Assembly: GCA_945928575.1 (NCBI GenBank)
Contig: CAMENP010000013.1
Location: 1 to 45,609 of the forward strand
Direction of reading: 5' to 3'
Source of the DNA: an uncultured Butyrivibrio sp.
Lineage (GTDB): Bacteria; Bacillota; Clostridia; Lachnospirales; Lachnospiraceae
Length of the DNA: 45,609 nt
The notes beneath the pieces are model-generated. The model did no database searches, was not told the DNA's origin, and saw only the letters and a list, made by a program, of their open reading frames with translations. This document shows, in pieces, positions 17,763 to 24,491 of this stretch. The position numbers were made by a program, and so were the translations under genes. Position 1 is the stretch's first letter, and every line of letters starts with the position of its first letter.

Positions 17763-18638
17763 TTGGATACTAAAAATAAAGAAACCGGAGAGCTTTATCT
17801 GTGTGCAACACCGATAGGCAATCTTGAAGATATGCCGATGCGTGCGGTCAGAATTATGAAAGAAGCAGATCTGATTGCGGCGGAGGATACACGAAACAGC
17901 ATAAAGCTTATAAATCATTTTGAGATTGATACACCTATGACAAGCTATCATGAATATAATAAAGTCGATAAAGCTAAAGTTCTTGTGGATAAAATGCTTG
18001 CCGGACAGACGGTAGCGTTGATAACCGATGCCGGAACACCGGGAATATCGGATCCGGGTGAAGAACTTGTAAGGCAGGCGGTACAGGCAGGAATCAATGT
18101 CACGTCGATTCCCGGACCGGCGGCATGTATCAATGCGCTGATCATTTCGGGGCTTCCGACGAGAAGATTTGTTTTTGAGGCTTTTCTTCCGTCCGATAAA
18201 AAGGAACGTGCCGCAGTTCTTGAGGAGCTTTCGCATGAGACACGCACTATGATCATATATGAGGCACCGCACAGGCTGTGCAGAACACTTGCGGAACTTG
18301 CGGAAATTCTCGGAGGCGACAGACAGATTGCAGTGTGCAAGGAACTTACCAAGCGCCATGAGACGGTGTATCGTTCAGACATCAATGGTGCCGTCGATTA
18401 TTATAATGCAAATGAACCGCGCGGGGAATATGTACTCGTAATTGCGGGGCTTAACCGGGAAGATATTATCCGTGATAAACAGGATGCTTGGAAGGAAATG
18501 CCGCTAGAGGAGCATCTTAAGCATTATGAGTCACAAGGGATAGAAAGGCGGGAAGCAATCAAGCTTGTGGCGAAGGACAGAGGGGTTCCAAAAAGAGAAA
18601 TCTATAACATGACATTAAATTTTCCTAAAGAAAATTAA
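17763..18638 (+). CDS. rsmI: 16S rRNA (cytidine(1402)-2'-O)-methyltransferase
   Basis: This 291-residue RsmI is a tetrapyrrole-methylase-fold enzyme that 2'-O-methylates C1402 in the decoding centre of 16S rRNA. The LYLCATPIGNLEDM start, LIAAEDTRNS, ITDAGTPGISDPGE and IPGPAACINALI are characteristic. GGAGG at 17751-17755 is 7 bases from TTG 17763, which is preferred over the TTG at 17757. It ends the housekeeping cluster and is followed by a terminator. The YazA-type endonuclease gene found in Bacillus between trmN6 and rsmI is absent. Confidence 0.93.
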   Translation: MDTKNKETGELYLCATPIGNLEDMPMRAVRIMKEADLIAAEDTRNSIKLINHFEIDTPMTSYHEYNKVDKAKVLVDKMLAGQTVALITDAGTPGISDPGEELVRQAVQAGINVTSIPGPAACINALIISGLPTRRFVFEAFLPSDKKERAAVLEELSHETRTMIIYEAPHRLCRTLAELAEILGGDRQIAVCKELTKRHETVYRSDINGAVDYYNANEPRGEYVLVIAGLNREDIIRDKQDAWKEMPLEEHLKHYESQGIERREAIKLVAKDRGVPKREIYNMTLNFPKEN

Positions 18639-18652
18639 TAATTAATAAATTG

Positions 18653-18698
18653 CGCTGCCGCTATTGACTTTAAGATGCGGCAGCGTTATTTTATTTTT
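18653..18698 (+). terminator. terminator after rsmI
   Basis: CGCTGCCGC (18653-18661) and GCGGCAGCG (18677-18685) form a perfect 9-bp stem with a 15-base loop, followed by a T-rich tail to 18698. Confidence 0.88.
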
Positions 18699-18806
18699 AC
18701 ATTCGAATTTGCAACGGCGGTTTCACCGCATTCTTTTTTTCAATTATCAGTACAGTTCGAATCAGCAACCCAGATAATATTATTGTGACAAGGAAGGTGA
18801 TTAATA
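18699..18806 (+). other. intergenic region before the surface-protein locus
   Basis: It holds a short hairpin GCGGT-TTC-ACCGC followed by ATTC and a T run (about 18717-18740), and a strong ribosome site AAGGAAGGTGA at 18790-18800. No convincing -35/-10 pair was found. AGATAATATTATTG near 18772 might contain a -10 box. Confidence 0.3.
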
Positions 18807-18848
18807 ATTACATCAGAACAAAACAGACAGAAAGATATTTCCGCAGAC

Positions 18849-19490
18849 ATGTTGGAGAAAGTGGTAAAGGCATCGGGAGATGAATGTGTTACAGGCTATG
18901 TAAGGTTCAGACGTATCAGGAAGTGTGAGGGATACGGCAAGGCAAAGAAGAGAGCAGCAAGACATTTATCGAAGATTAAGGGCGGAAGATTACTTGACGG
19001 CGGATATTATGCTGCAGTTGTGAGATTCAGGCTTGTGGTTTACCTGATTCCTTTGCTGGCATTGTTGGTCGCAGGGATCATGCTCGTCCGCAGACAGTCG
19101 GATGTCAGGGCGATGGAAGTACGTCAGGCCGAGACTGCCGTAATAGAACCCGATGGGACGATTCCCGACATGAATATGGAGAGTATGTATGCAGGACTGT
19201 ATATAAGTGTCCCCGGTTTTTCGGATATGACCTGGGATGATGGCGGGCATGGCATGACTGTGTACAATCCGGAGAAAAATGAATGTGTTATGAGATACAT
19301 TATCGAGGCTTCCGGAAAGAAAATAGCCGAGAGTAAAGAGCTTATGCCGGGAGAGGGTGAAGAACTCGATTTTATGGAGCGGCTTGAGACGGGAATTTAC
19401 GAGCTGGACATCATTGCGATGTCACACTCGGTTTACGATAATACACCATTTAATTCCGTGTATCAGCAGATTACATTAACAGTTTATTAG
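18849..19490 (+). CDS. unrecognised single-pass membrane protein of a three-gene surface locus
   Basis: I do not recognise a family. From the ATG at 18849 the protein has 213 residues. A basic cytosolic N-terminus (KKRAARHLSKIKGGR) is followed by one transmembrane segment (RLVVYLIPLLALLVAGIML). The outside domain of about 130 residues looks beta-rich, with ITLTVY as its last strand. The ATG has no clear ribosome site, while AAGGAAGGTGA at 18790-18800 has no ATG, GTG or TTG at proper distance. The reading frame stays open from 18801, so translation may start at ATT 18807 and add 14 residues. The next gene starts 10 bases later, behind AGGAGG, so the three genes form an operon. Confidence 0.75.
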   Translation: MLEKVVKASGDECVTGYVRFRRIRKCEGYGKAKKRAARHLSKIKGGRLLDGGYYAAVVRFRLVVYLIPLLALLVAGIMLVRRQSDVRAMEVRQAETAVIEPDGTIPDMNMESMYAGLYISVPGFSDMTWDDGGHGMTVYNPEKNECVMRYIIEASGKKIAESKELMPGEGEELDFMERLETGIYELDIIAMSHSVYDNTPFNSVYQQITLTVY

Positions 19491-19500
19491 GAGGAACAAT

Positions 19501-20019
19501 ATGATAAAGAGAATTTTAACAGGAGTACTTGCATTAGTGCTTATTATGTCGGTCAGCGAGGCAGCATACGCGGCCAATATCACGACGGATGGGGGAACGG
19601 CATCAGTGCCGGTAACTTATACCGTTGATAATTCGGCTTTTGAAATTACGATTCCGGCGGTGATAAGGCCGTCCGATAAAGAGACGTCTTTTAAGGTAGG
19701 GGCGGAATTGGTAAACATACGTCCGGATGAATACATAGAAGTAAGTATTTCATCAGGCTGTGACAGCCGGTCAATGGTAATTATGAAGAGGCAGAATGTA
19801 CCGGCAGGGAAACCGGTATCCACACTTGAGACTCAGTTTTGTGCCGGAGGTAATCCTATAGGCGGTAACGGATATATCGTCGGACATTTTGAAGACGGAA
19901 GCAATATAGTCAACAGCATAGGAGACATAAGCATGAGTGCGGTGAATGCCAACGAGAAGACAGAGGCGGGAGATTATCTTGCCACAATTGAGTTTAAGGT
20001 GGATTTGAAGAAAAAATGA
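19501..20019 (+). CDS. small secreted beta-sandwich-like protein of the surface locus
   Basis: This 172-residue protein has a signal peptide (MIKRILTG, then a hydrophobic core, likely cleaved after AYA at residue 24). No lipobox, LPXTG or C-terminal membrane anchor is present. The mature part alternates short strands (FEITIPAVIRP, YIEVSISSG, YLATIEFKVDL) and has two Cys that could form a disulfide. FEITIPA and GDYLATIEFKV resemble FEVSVPA and GDYKGNVNFSV in the C-terminal domain of the next protein, so the two share a domain. It may be a surface or matrix subunit, in the manner of WxL or camelysin-like proteins; this is analogy only. AGGAGG precedes the ATG. Confidence 0.8.
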   Translation: MIKRILTGVLALVLIMSVSEAAYAANITTDGGTASVPVTYTVDNSAFEITIPAVIRPSDKETSFKVGAELVNIRPDEYIEVSISSGCDSRSMVIMKRQNVPAGKPVSTLETQFCAGGNPIGGNGYIVGHFEDGSNIVNSIGDISMSAVNANEKTEAGDYLATIEFKVDLKKK

Positions 20020-21410
20020 TAAAGAAAATAATACAAATTATTGCCGCGGCCGCACTGGTGATTTTGATGCCGGTGCAGGCTGCTGCGGCAGCTTATTGGA
20101 GTGGCAGCAGTGTATATCATCCGGATAAGCAGGGAGTAAGCTGGGGAGTCACATCGGACAGGATTACCAAAATCACTTCTCCCGGTCGTGTATACAGCGT
20201 ATCGGATATAGACGGATATTCTGCTTACATGTCCGATGAGGAAGAGCGCATCGGTAATTCAATAGAAGACAGTTTTTACTGGTATAATCAGTCAAGACTG
20301 GCATATGTCAAACTTTTTAAGGTCAAAGCCGGCAGTGAGGTTTCATTTGTGTTCAGTAATGAATTTTATGTGTATTGCGCAGAATTTGACCAGACATTTC
20401 ATATGATTGAGGACGGTGACTGGATGGCAACCGGAGATAAATGCAAACTCAGCTCAAAGACGGCATGGATCATGGTTGTGTTCAGACAGGTTAACGGTGA
20501 TACTTCACTGGGAGGAGGTGTGGATACCAAAGTGGATGCAGTATCGATTAAGAATTCAGAGGCGGCATATGTTGTGTTTGAACCGTTTAAATATAATTTT
20601 AAACTTAACGGCGGCAGGCTAAACGGCGGTGCAGCAGATTACTCAAAACAGAGACTTGGCGTTAATTCAATATTATTGGACACACCGTCACGCGCAGGGT
20701 ATAAATTTGCCGGATGGAAAGCGGACAGCGGTAAAATATACCGCAATTATCTTCCGGCAGAATATGACAAGGGTATTTTTAAAGATACAACATTTACAGC
20801 ACAATGGACGGAAATAAAGGCGGCGGATGTCAGCCTTGATAAAGAGTATGCGATAATGGAGCAGAATTGTGGCGATACATTGAAACTTACGGCGAAGATT
20901 TCTCCTTCAGATACACTGGATAAGCAGATAACATGGTCGTCATCGAATCCGGAAACGGCATCGGTTGACGAGAATGGACTGGTAACTGCCGGGATAACGG
21001 GTGAGGCGGTGATAACAGCGGCGGCCGGGAATGCAAAAGCGGAGTGTCATATATATGTTATGGGGTTTGAGGTGAGTGTTCCGGCAAGCTGTGAGATTAA
21101 TAAGAAATATCCGATTAAGGTAAATGTATATAACAATGGCAAGGATGGGATGACGGGACGCAAGAGAGTCATCGTCGATACGGAACAGAATGTTTCTGTC
21201 AGCCGTGTGGGAGATGAAACGGTTAAATATAATGTATCGGCCGAGGTGAGTAAGACGGGAAACGGCAATTTTCTGAAACTTGCCGAGGGCTCATACCTGG
21301 CGGATACCACGGACTCAGCAACAATATATTATCGCCTGGTTCCGGATAACGATATTAACCGGCCAGGCGACTATAAAGGCAATGTTAATTTCAGTGTTCT
21401 TATTGATTAA
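20016..21410 (+). CDS. large secreted protein with InlB-type repeat, bacterial Ig-like (Big_2) domain and shared C-terminal domain
   Basis: This 464-residue protein has a signal peptide (cleavage near residue 24-26, in an Ala-rich stretch). An unassigned N-terminal domain (about 27-188) is followed by an InlB B-repeat/Listeria-Bacteroides-type unit (about 189-265, with PSRAGYKFAGWKADSG and FTAQW), then a Big_2 Ig-like domain (about 270-345, with ITWSSSNPETASVDENGLVTA). The final 115 residues resemble the small protein encoded upstream (FEVSVPA, then GDYKGNVNFSVL). No sortase motif or membrane anchor is seen. Domains of these types occur in adhesins and cell-wall proteins. ATGA overlap with the previous gene indicates tight coupling. 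Its stop overlaps the stop of the convergent gene. Confidence 0.82.
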   Translation: MIKKIIQIIAAAALVILMPVQAAAAAYWSGSSVYHPDKQGVSWGVTSDRITKITSPGRVYSVSDIDGYSAYMSDEEERIGNSIEDSFYWYNQSRLAYVKLFKVKAGSEVSFVFSNEFYVYCAEFDQTFHMIEDGDWMATGDKCKLSSKTAWIMVVFRQVNGDTSLGGGVDTKVDAVSIKNSEAAYVVFEPFKYNFKLNGGRLNGGAADYSKQRLGVNSILLDTPSRAGYKFAGWKADSGKIYRNYLPAEYDKGIFKDTTFTAQWTEIKAADVSLDKEYAIMEQNCGDTLKLTAKISPSDTLDKQITWSSSNPETASVDENGLVTAGITGEAVITAAAGNAKAECHIYVMGFEVSVPASCEINKKYPIKVNVYNNGKDGMTGRKRVIVDTEQNVSVSRVGDETVKYNVSAEVSKTGNGNFLKLAEGSYLADTTDSATIYYRLVPDNDINRPGDYKGNVNFSVLID

Positions 21411-22366
21411 GCGAAAAGCAGGGCAAGCGATACAACAAGCTGTACGATCGAAAATCTGAACACGACCTGTGTATCTGACCAGCCTTTGCTTTTACGCATA
21501 TGGTCATGGATAGGTGTTCTTGTATTTGCGAGAATCTTAATCTTAAGGAAACGTAACAGGAACACCTTGACAAGACCCAGACCGCCATCAACAATAAGTA
21601 CGATTGCGGCAGGAATGAATAAGAAAGGACTTCCTGTCTTAAGTATGGCGATGGCCATAAAAAATCCTATGGCTCGTGAACCGGCATCTCCCATAAGAAG
21701 ACGGCTCGGTGAAGCATTGAACCACAGATATCCGAGAAGACATACGGCAAAGAGAAGTATCATATGTTTGACAGAAGCATCGATTCCCTTGATCTGGCAG
21801 ATTCCGTAGATTGTCATCATTGATATAATGGAAAGTGTTCCGCAAAGTCCGTCAACGCCGTCGGAACAGTTGGTTACATTAATGCTGGCCCATATAAGAA
21901 CAACGGCGAGTATTATGAAAGGAACCGTAGGCATAGTGAAACTTATCGCGTCGGAATAGAATAACTGGATATGTGTTCCGTTATAATTAACATATGTTAT
22001 CGCACAAATTACCGCGAGGACAAGATCAATGATCGCTTTCTTGTATTCGCCCCATGGTGAATCGGCGCGGTCATCAAGATATCCGCTTAACATCGAAGCG
22101 ACCACGAGAATGAGGTATATAAGCATCTCATTGGAGTAAGGTATGAACAGGAAAGAACATACTGCAAATACCAGTACAAATATAATGCCGGCACCTCTTG
22201 GCTTACCTTCGGATTTCTTACCGTTAATGGCAAATGCGCGGCCCTGATCTCTTGGAAGGATATTCTTACAAAGACTGATGATAACGCATGTTGCGGTAAA
22301 TGCAATTATAATGCTGATAAAAGTAATTTCGTTTATGTAGGATGAGTCGATTAATTTGAATAACAT
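21407..22366 (-). CDS. MraY/WecA-family glycosyl-phosphate transferase
   Basis: This 319-residue polytopic membrane enzyme moves a sugar-phosphate from a UDP-sugar to undecaprenyl phosphate. It has about ten helices and the family motifs GKPRGAGI, LSGYLDDRAD, NVTNCSDGVDGL and LLMGDAGSRAIG. The C-terminal TPIHDHMRKSKGWSDTQVVFRF corresponds to the MraY PxHHHFExKGWxE region, but with HDHM in place of HHHF. It stands alone, outside a mur/mra cluster, so it may be an MraY paralogue or the sole MraY moved away. The four-base stop overlap with the convergent plus-strand gene leaves no room for a terminator. A ribosome site GAAAGGT lies about 10 bases before the ATG. Confidence 0.88.
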   Translation of the reverse strand: MLFKLIDSSYINEITFISIIIAFTATCVIISLCKNILPRDQGRAFAINGKKSEGKPRGAGIIFVLVFAVCSFLFIPYSNEMLIYLILVVASMLSGYLDDRADSPWGEYKKAIIDLVLAVICAITYVNYNGTHIQLFYSDAISFTMPTVPFIILAVVLIWASINVTNCSDGVDGLCGTLSIISMMTIYGICQIKGIDASVKHMILLFAVCLLGYLWFNASPSRLLMGDAGSRAIGFFMAIAILKTGSPFLFIPAAIVLIVDGGLGLVKVFLLRFLKIKILANTRTPIHDHMRKSKGWSDTQVVFRFSIVQLVVSLALLFA

Positions 22367-22392
22367 AAATAAATGACCTTTCTGAGTTGATT

Positions 22393-22408
22393 GAGGTTTG
22401 GAAACCTC
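22393..22408. repeat. perfect inverted repeat in the 5' leader of the MraY-like gene
   Basis: GAGGTTT, GG, AAACCTC form a perfect 7-bp dyad just downstream of the minus-strand -10 box. It could be an operator or a leader hairpin. There is no T run, so it is not a terminator. Confidence 0.35.
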
Positions 22409-22415
22409 TATCGAG

Positions 22416-22445
22416 ATTATAGCACATCATGGTGGAAATATGCAA
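22416..22445 (-). promoter_or_regulatory. promoter of the MraY-like gene
   Basis: Read on the minus strand, TTGCAT (22445-22440) and TATAAT (22421-22416) are 18 bases apart. It overlaps the divergent glgB promoter. Confidence 0.5.
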
Positions 22446-22461
22446 AAAAATATGGTATAAT
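22433..22461 (+). promoter_or_regulatory. promoter of glgB
   Basis: TATAAT at 22456-22461 is preceded by TATGG (extended -10 character). TGGAAA at 22433-22438 is a weak -35 at 17 bases. It lies about 50 bases before the glgB start. Confidence 0.6.
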
Positions 22462-22511
22462 TTACACATTAAATTTGGTATGCGGTTTCGGCATATCAAT
22501 CAGGAGGTATT

Positions 22512-24404
22512 ATGGCGAAAGACAGAGTTTTTATAACGGAAGGAGACCGTTATCTGTTTGGTATGGGTACTCATTATGAGATATATGAGAAGCTTGGAGC
22601 GCATAAAGCCTGCGCCGAGGATGGAACGAAAGGAATATATTTTGCGGTATGGGCACCGAATGCCAAAGAGGTGTATGTAGTAGGAAGTTTTAATGACTGG
22701 AATGAGAACGGTTACTGTATGCAGAGACTCGGAAGTTCCGGAATATACGAGCTGTTTACGGACAAGGCAGGAATTGGCGACCAATATAAGTTCCTTATCA
22801 TCACACAGGACGGCAGAAGGCTTTACAAGGCGGATCCTTACGCCAATTACGCACAGGTCAGACCGGAGACGGCATCAATAGTTACGGATCTGAACGGATA
22901 TGTATGGAAAGACGATAAATGGAGAAACAGCCATACAAGCCATGAGGCATGGAAGGAACCGATGGCTATATATGAAGTACATCCGGGTTCATGGAATAAG
23001 AAAGATGAAGGAACAGAGGATGGTTTTCTTAATTACAGGGAACTTGCACATGAACTCGCGGAATATGTAAAGCATATGGGTTATACGCATATCGAGCTGA
23101 TGGGAATAGCGGAATATCCTTTTGACGGTTCATGGGGATACCAGGTAACCGGATATTATGCTCCGACGTCCAGATACGGTACTCCGGAGGACTTTATGTA
23201 TTTCGTGGATTATATGCACCGCAAGGGAATAGGGGTAATCCTTGACTGGGTACCGGCACATTTCCCTAAAGACGCGCACGGCCTTGCTCTTTTTGACGGA
23301 ACATGTGCCTATGAATATGCGGATTCGAGAAAGGGCGAGCATCCTGACTGGGGCACGAAGGTATTTGATTATGGCAAACATGAGGTGTCGAATTTCCTTA
23401 TAGCCAATGCACTTTTCTGGGTAGAGAAATTCCATGTGGATGGATTAAGGGTTGATGCGGTGGCATCAATGCTCTATCTTGATTACGGAAGAGAGAACGG
23501 CAACTGGGTCCCGAATAAATACGGCGGCAACGGTAATCTGGAGGCAATGGAATTCTTCAGGCATCTTAACAGTATAATGGCGATCCGTAATCCGGGAGCC
23601 GTTACTATTGCGGAAGAATCGACGGCATGGCCGGGAATAACGGCAGGTCCTGACAGAGGCGGATTGGGATTTACATTTAAGTGGAATATGGGATGGATGC
23701 ATGATTTCCTTGAATACATGAAGCTGGATCCTTTATTCCGTAAGAATAATCACAATAAGCTGACATTCGGAATGACATATGCACACAGCGAGAATTACAT
23801 ACTTGTGCTCTCACATGATGAGGTTGTACATCTCAAATGTTCTATGATTAACAAGATGCCGGGATTGTACGATGATAAATTTGCGAATCTTAAAGTCGGA
23901 TATACATATATGATGGGACATCCGGGTAAAAAGCTTCTGTTCATGGGACAGGATTTTGCGCAGTTAGCAGAGTGGAGCGAGAAAAAATCGCTTGACTGGC
24001 ATCTTCTTAATGAGCCGCAGCATAAGGCTATGCAGGAATATGTCAGGGCATTGCTCGGAATATACGGAAGATATAAGGCGTGCAGTGAGCTTGACCAGTA
24101 TCCGGAGGGATTTGAATGGATTAACCCTAATGATGCTGACAGGAGTATATACAGTTTCGTAAGGAAATCACCGAGCGGAAGGGACAGCCTGCTGTTCGTA
24201 TGTAATTTTACACCGGTGGAGAGAGCCGACTACAGAGTAGGAGTGCCTTGCCGCGGAAGATATATGCTTTTATTGAATGAAAAGTGTGAATCAGGTGCAA
24301 TATACGATGCGGTGAAGTCTGAATGTGACGGCCGGGAATACTCAATCGGATTCAAATTACCGGCATACGGAACGGCTATAATTAAATTTAACATGAAGAA
24401 GTAA
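22512..24404 (+). CDS. glgB: 1,4-alpha-glucan (glycogen) branching enzyme
   Basis: This 630-residue GH13 enzyme cuts alpha-1,4 chains and re-attaches them as alpha-1,6 branches in glycogen. The N-terminal CBM48 part (GIYFAVWAPNAKEVYVVGSF) is followed by the GH13 barrel: DWVPAHFPKD (region I), DGLRVDAVASM with nucleophile D315 (region II), TIAEES with the acid E368/E369 (region III), and VLSHDEVVH (region IV). The C-terminal beta domain is present, so the gene is complete. AGGAGG precedes the ATG. No other glycogen genes are nearby; a terminator follows it. Confidence 0.96.
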   Translation: MAKDRVFITEGDRYLFGMGTHYEIYEKLGAHKACAEDGTKGIYFAVWAPNAKEVYVVGSFNDWNENGYCMQRLGSSGIYELFTDKAGIGDQYKFLIITQDGRRLYKADPYANYAQVRPETASIVTDLNGYVWKDDKWRNSHTSHEAWKEPMAIYEVHPGSWNKKDEGTEDGFLNYRELAHELAEYVKHMGYTHIELMGIAEYPFDGSWGYQVTGYYAPTSRYGTPEDFMYFVDYMHRKGIGVILDWVPAHFPKDAHGLALFDGTCAYEYADSRKGEHPDWGTKVFDYGKHEVSNFLIANALFWVEKFHVDGLRVDAVASMLYLDYGRENGNWVPNKYGGNGNLEAMEFFRHLNSIMAIRNPGAVTIAEESTAWPGITAGPDRGGLGFTFKWNMGWMHDFLEYMKLDPLFRKNNHNKLTFGMTYAHSENYILVLSHDEVVHLKCSMINKMPGLYDDKFANLKVGYTYMMGHPGKKLLFMGQDFAQLAEWSEKKSLDWHLLNEPQHKAMQEYVRALLGIYGRYKACSELDQYPEGFEWINPNDADRSIYSFVRKSPSGRDSLLFVCNFTPVERADYRVGVPCRGRYMLLLNEKCESGAIYDAVKSECDGREYSIGFKLPAYGTAIIKFNMKK

Positions 24405-24430
24405 TGTAAAGCGGTAATTAAGCCGAAATA

Positions 24431-24470
24431 TACCTGTGTATGGAGATGGTTCTGTACACAGGTATTTTTT
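24431..24470 (+). terminator. terminator after glgB
   Basis: TACCTGTGTA (24431-24440) and TACACAGGTA (24455-24464) form a perfect 10-bp stem with six T to 24470. The next gene starts only 22 bases further on, so its transcription must depend on read-through or a promoter not recognised here. Confidence 0.9.
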
Positions 24471-24491
24471 ATCGGACATTGGGAGAATGAT

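Noticed and set aside
22393-22408. The GAGGTTT-GG-AAACCTC dyad as a terminator
   Set aside because: There is no T run on either strand and it lies within the leader of the MraY-like gene.
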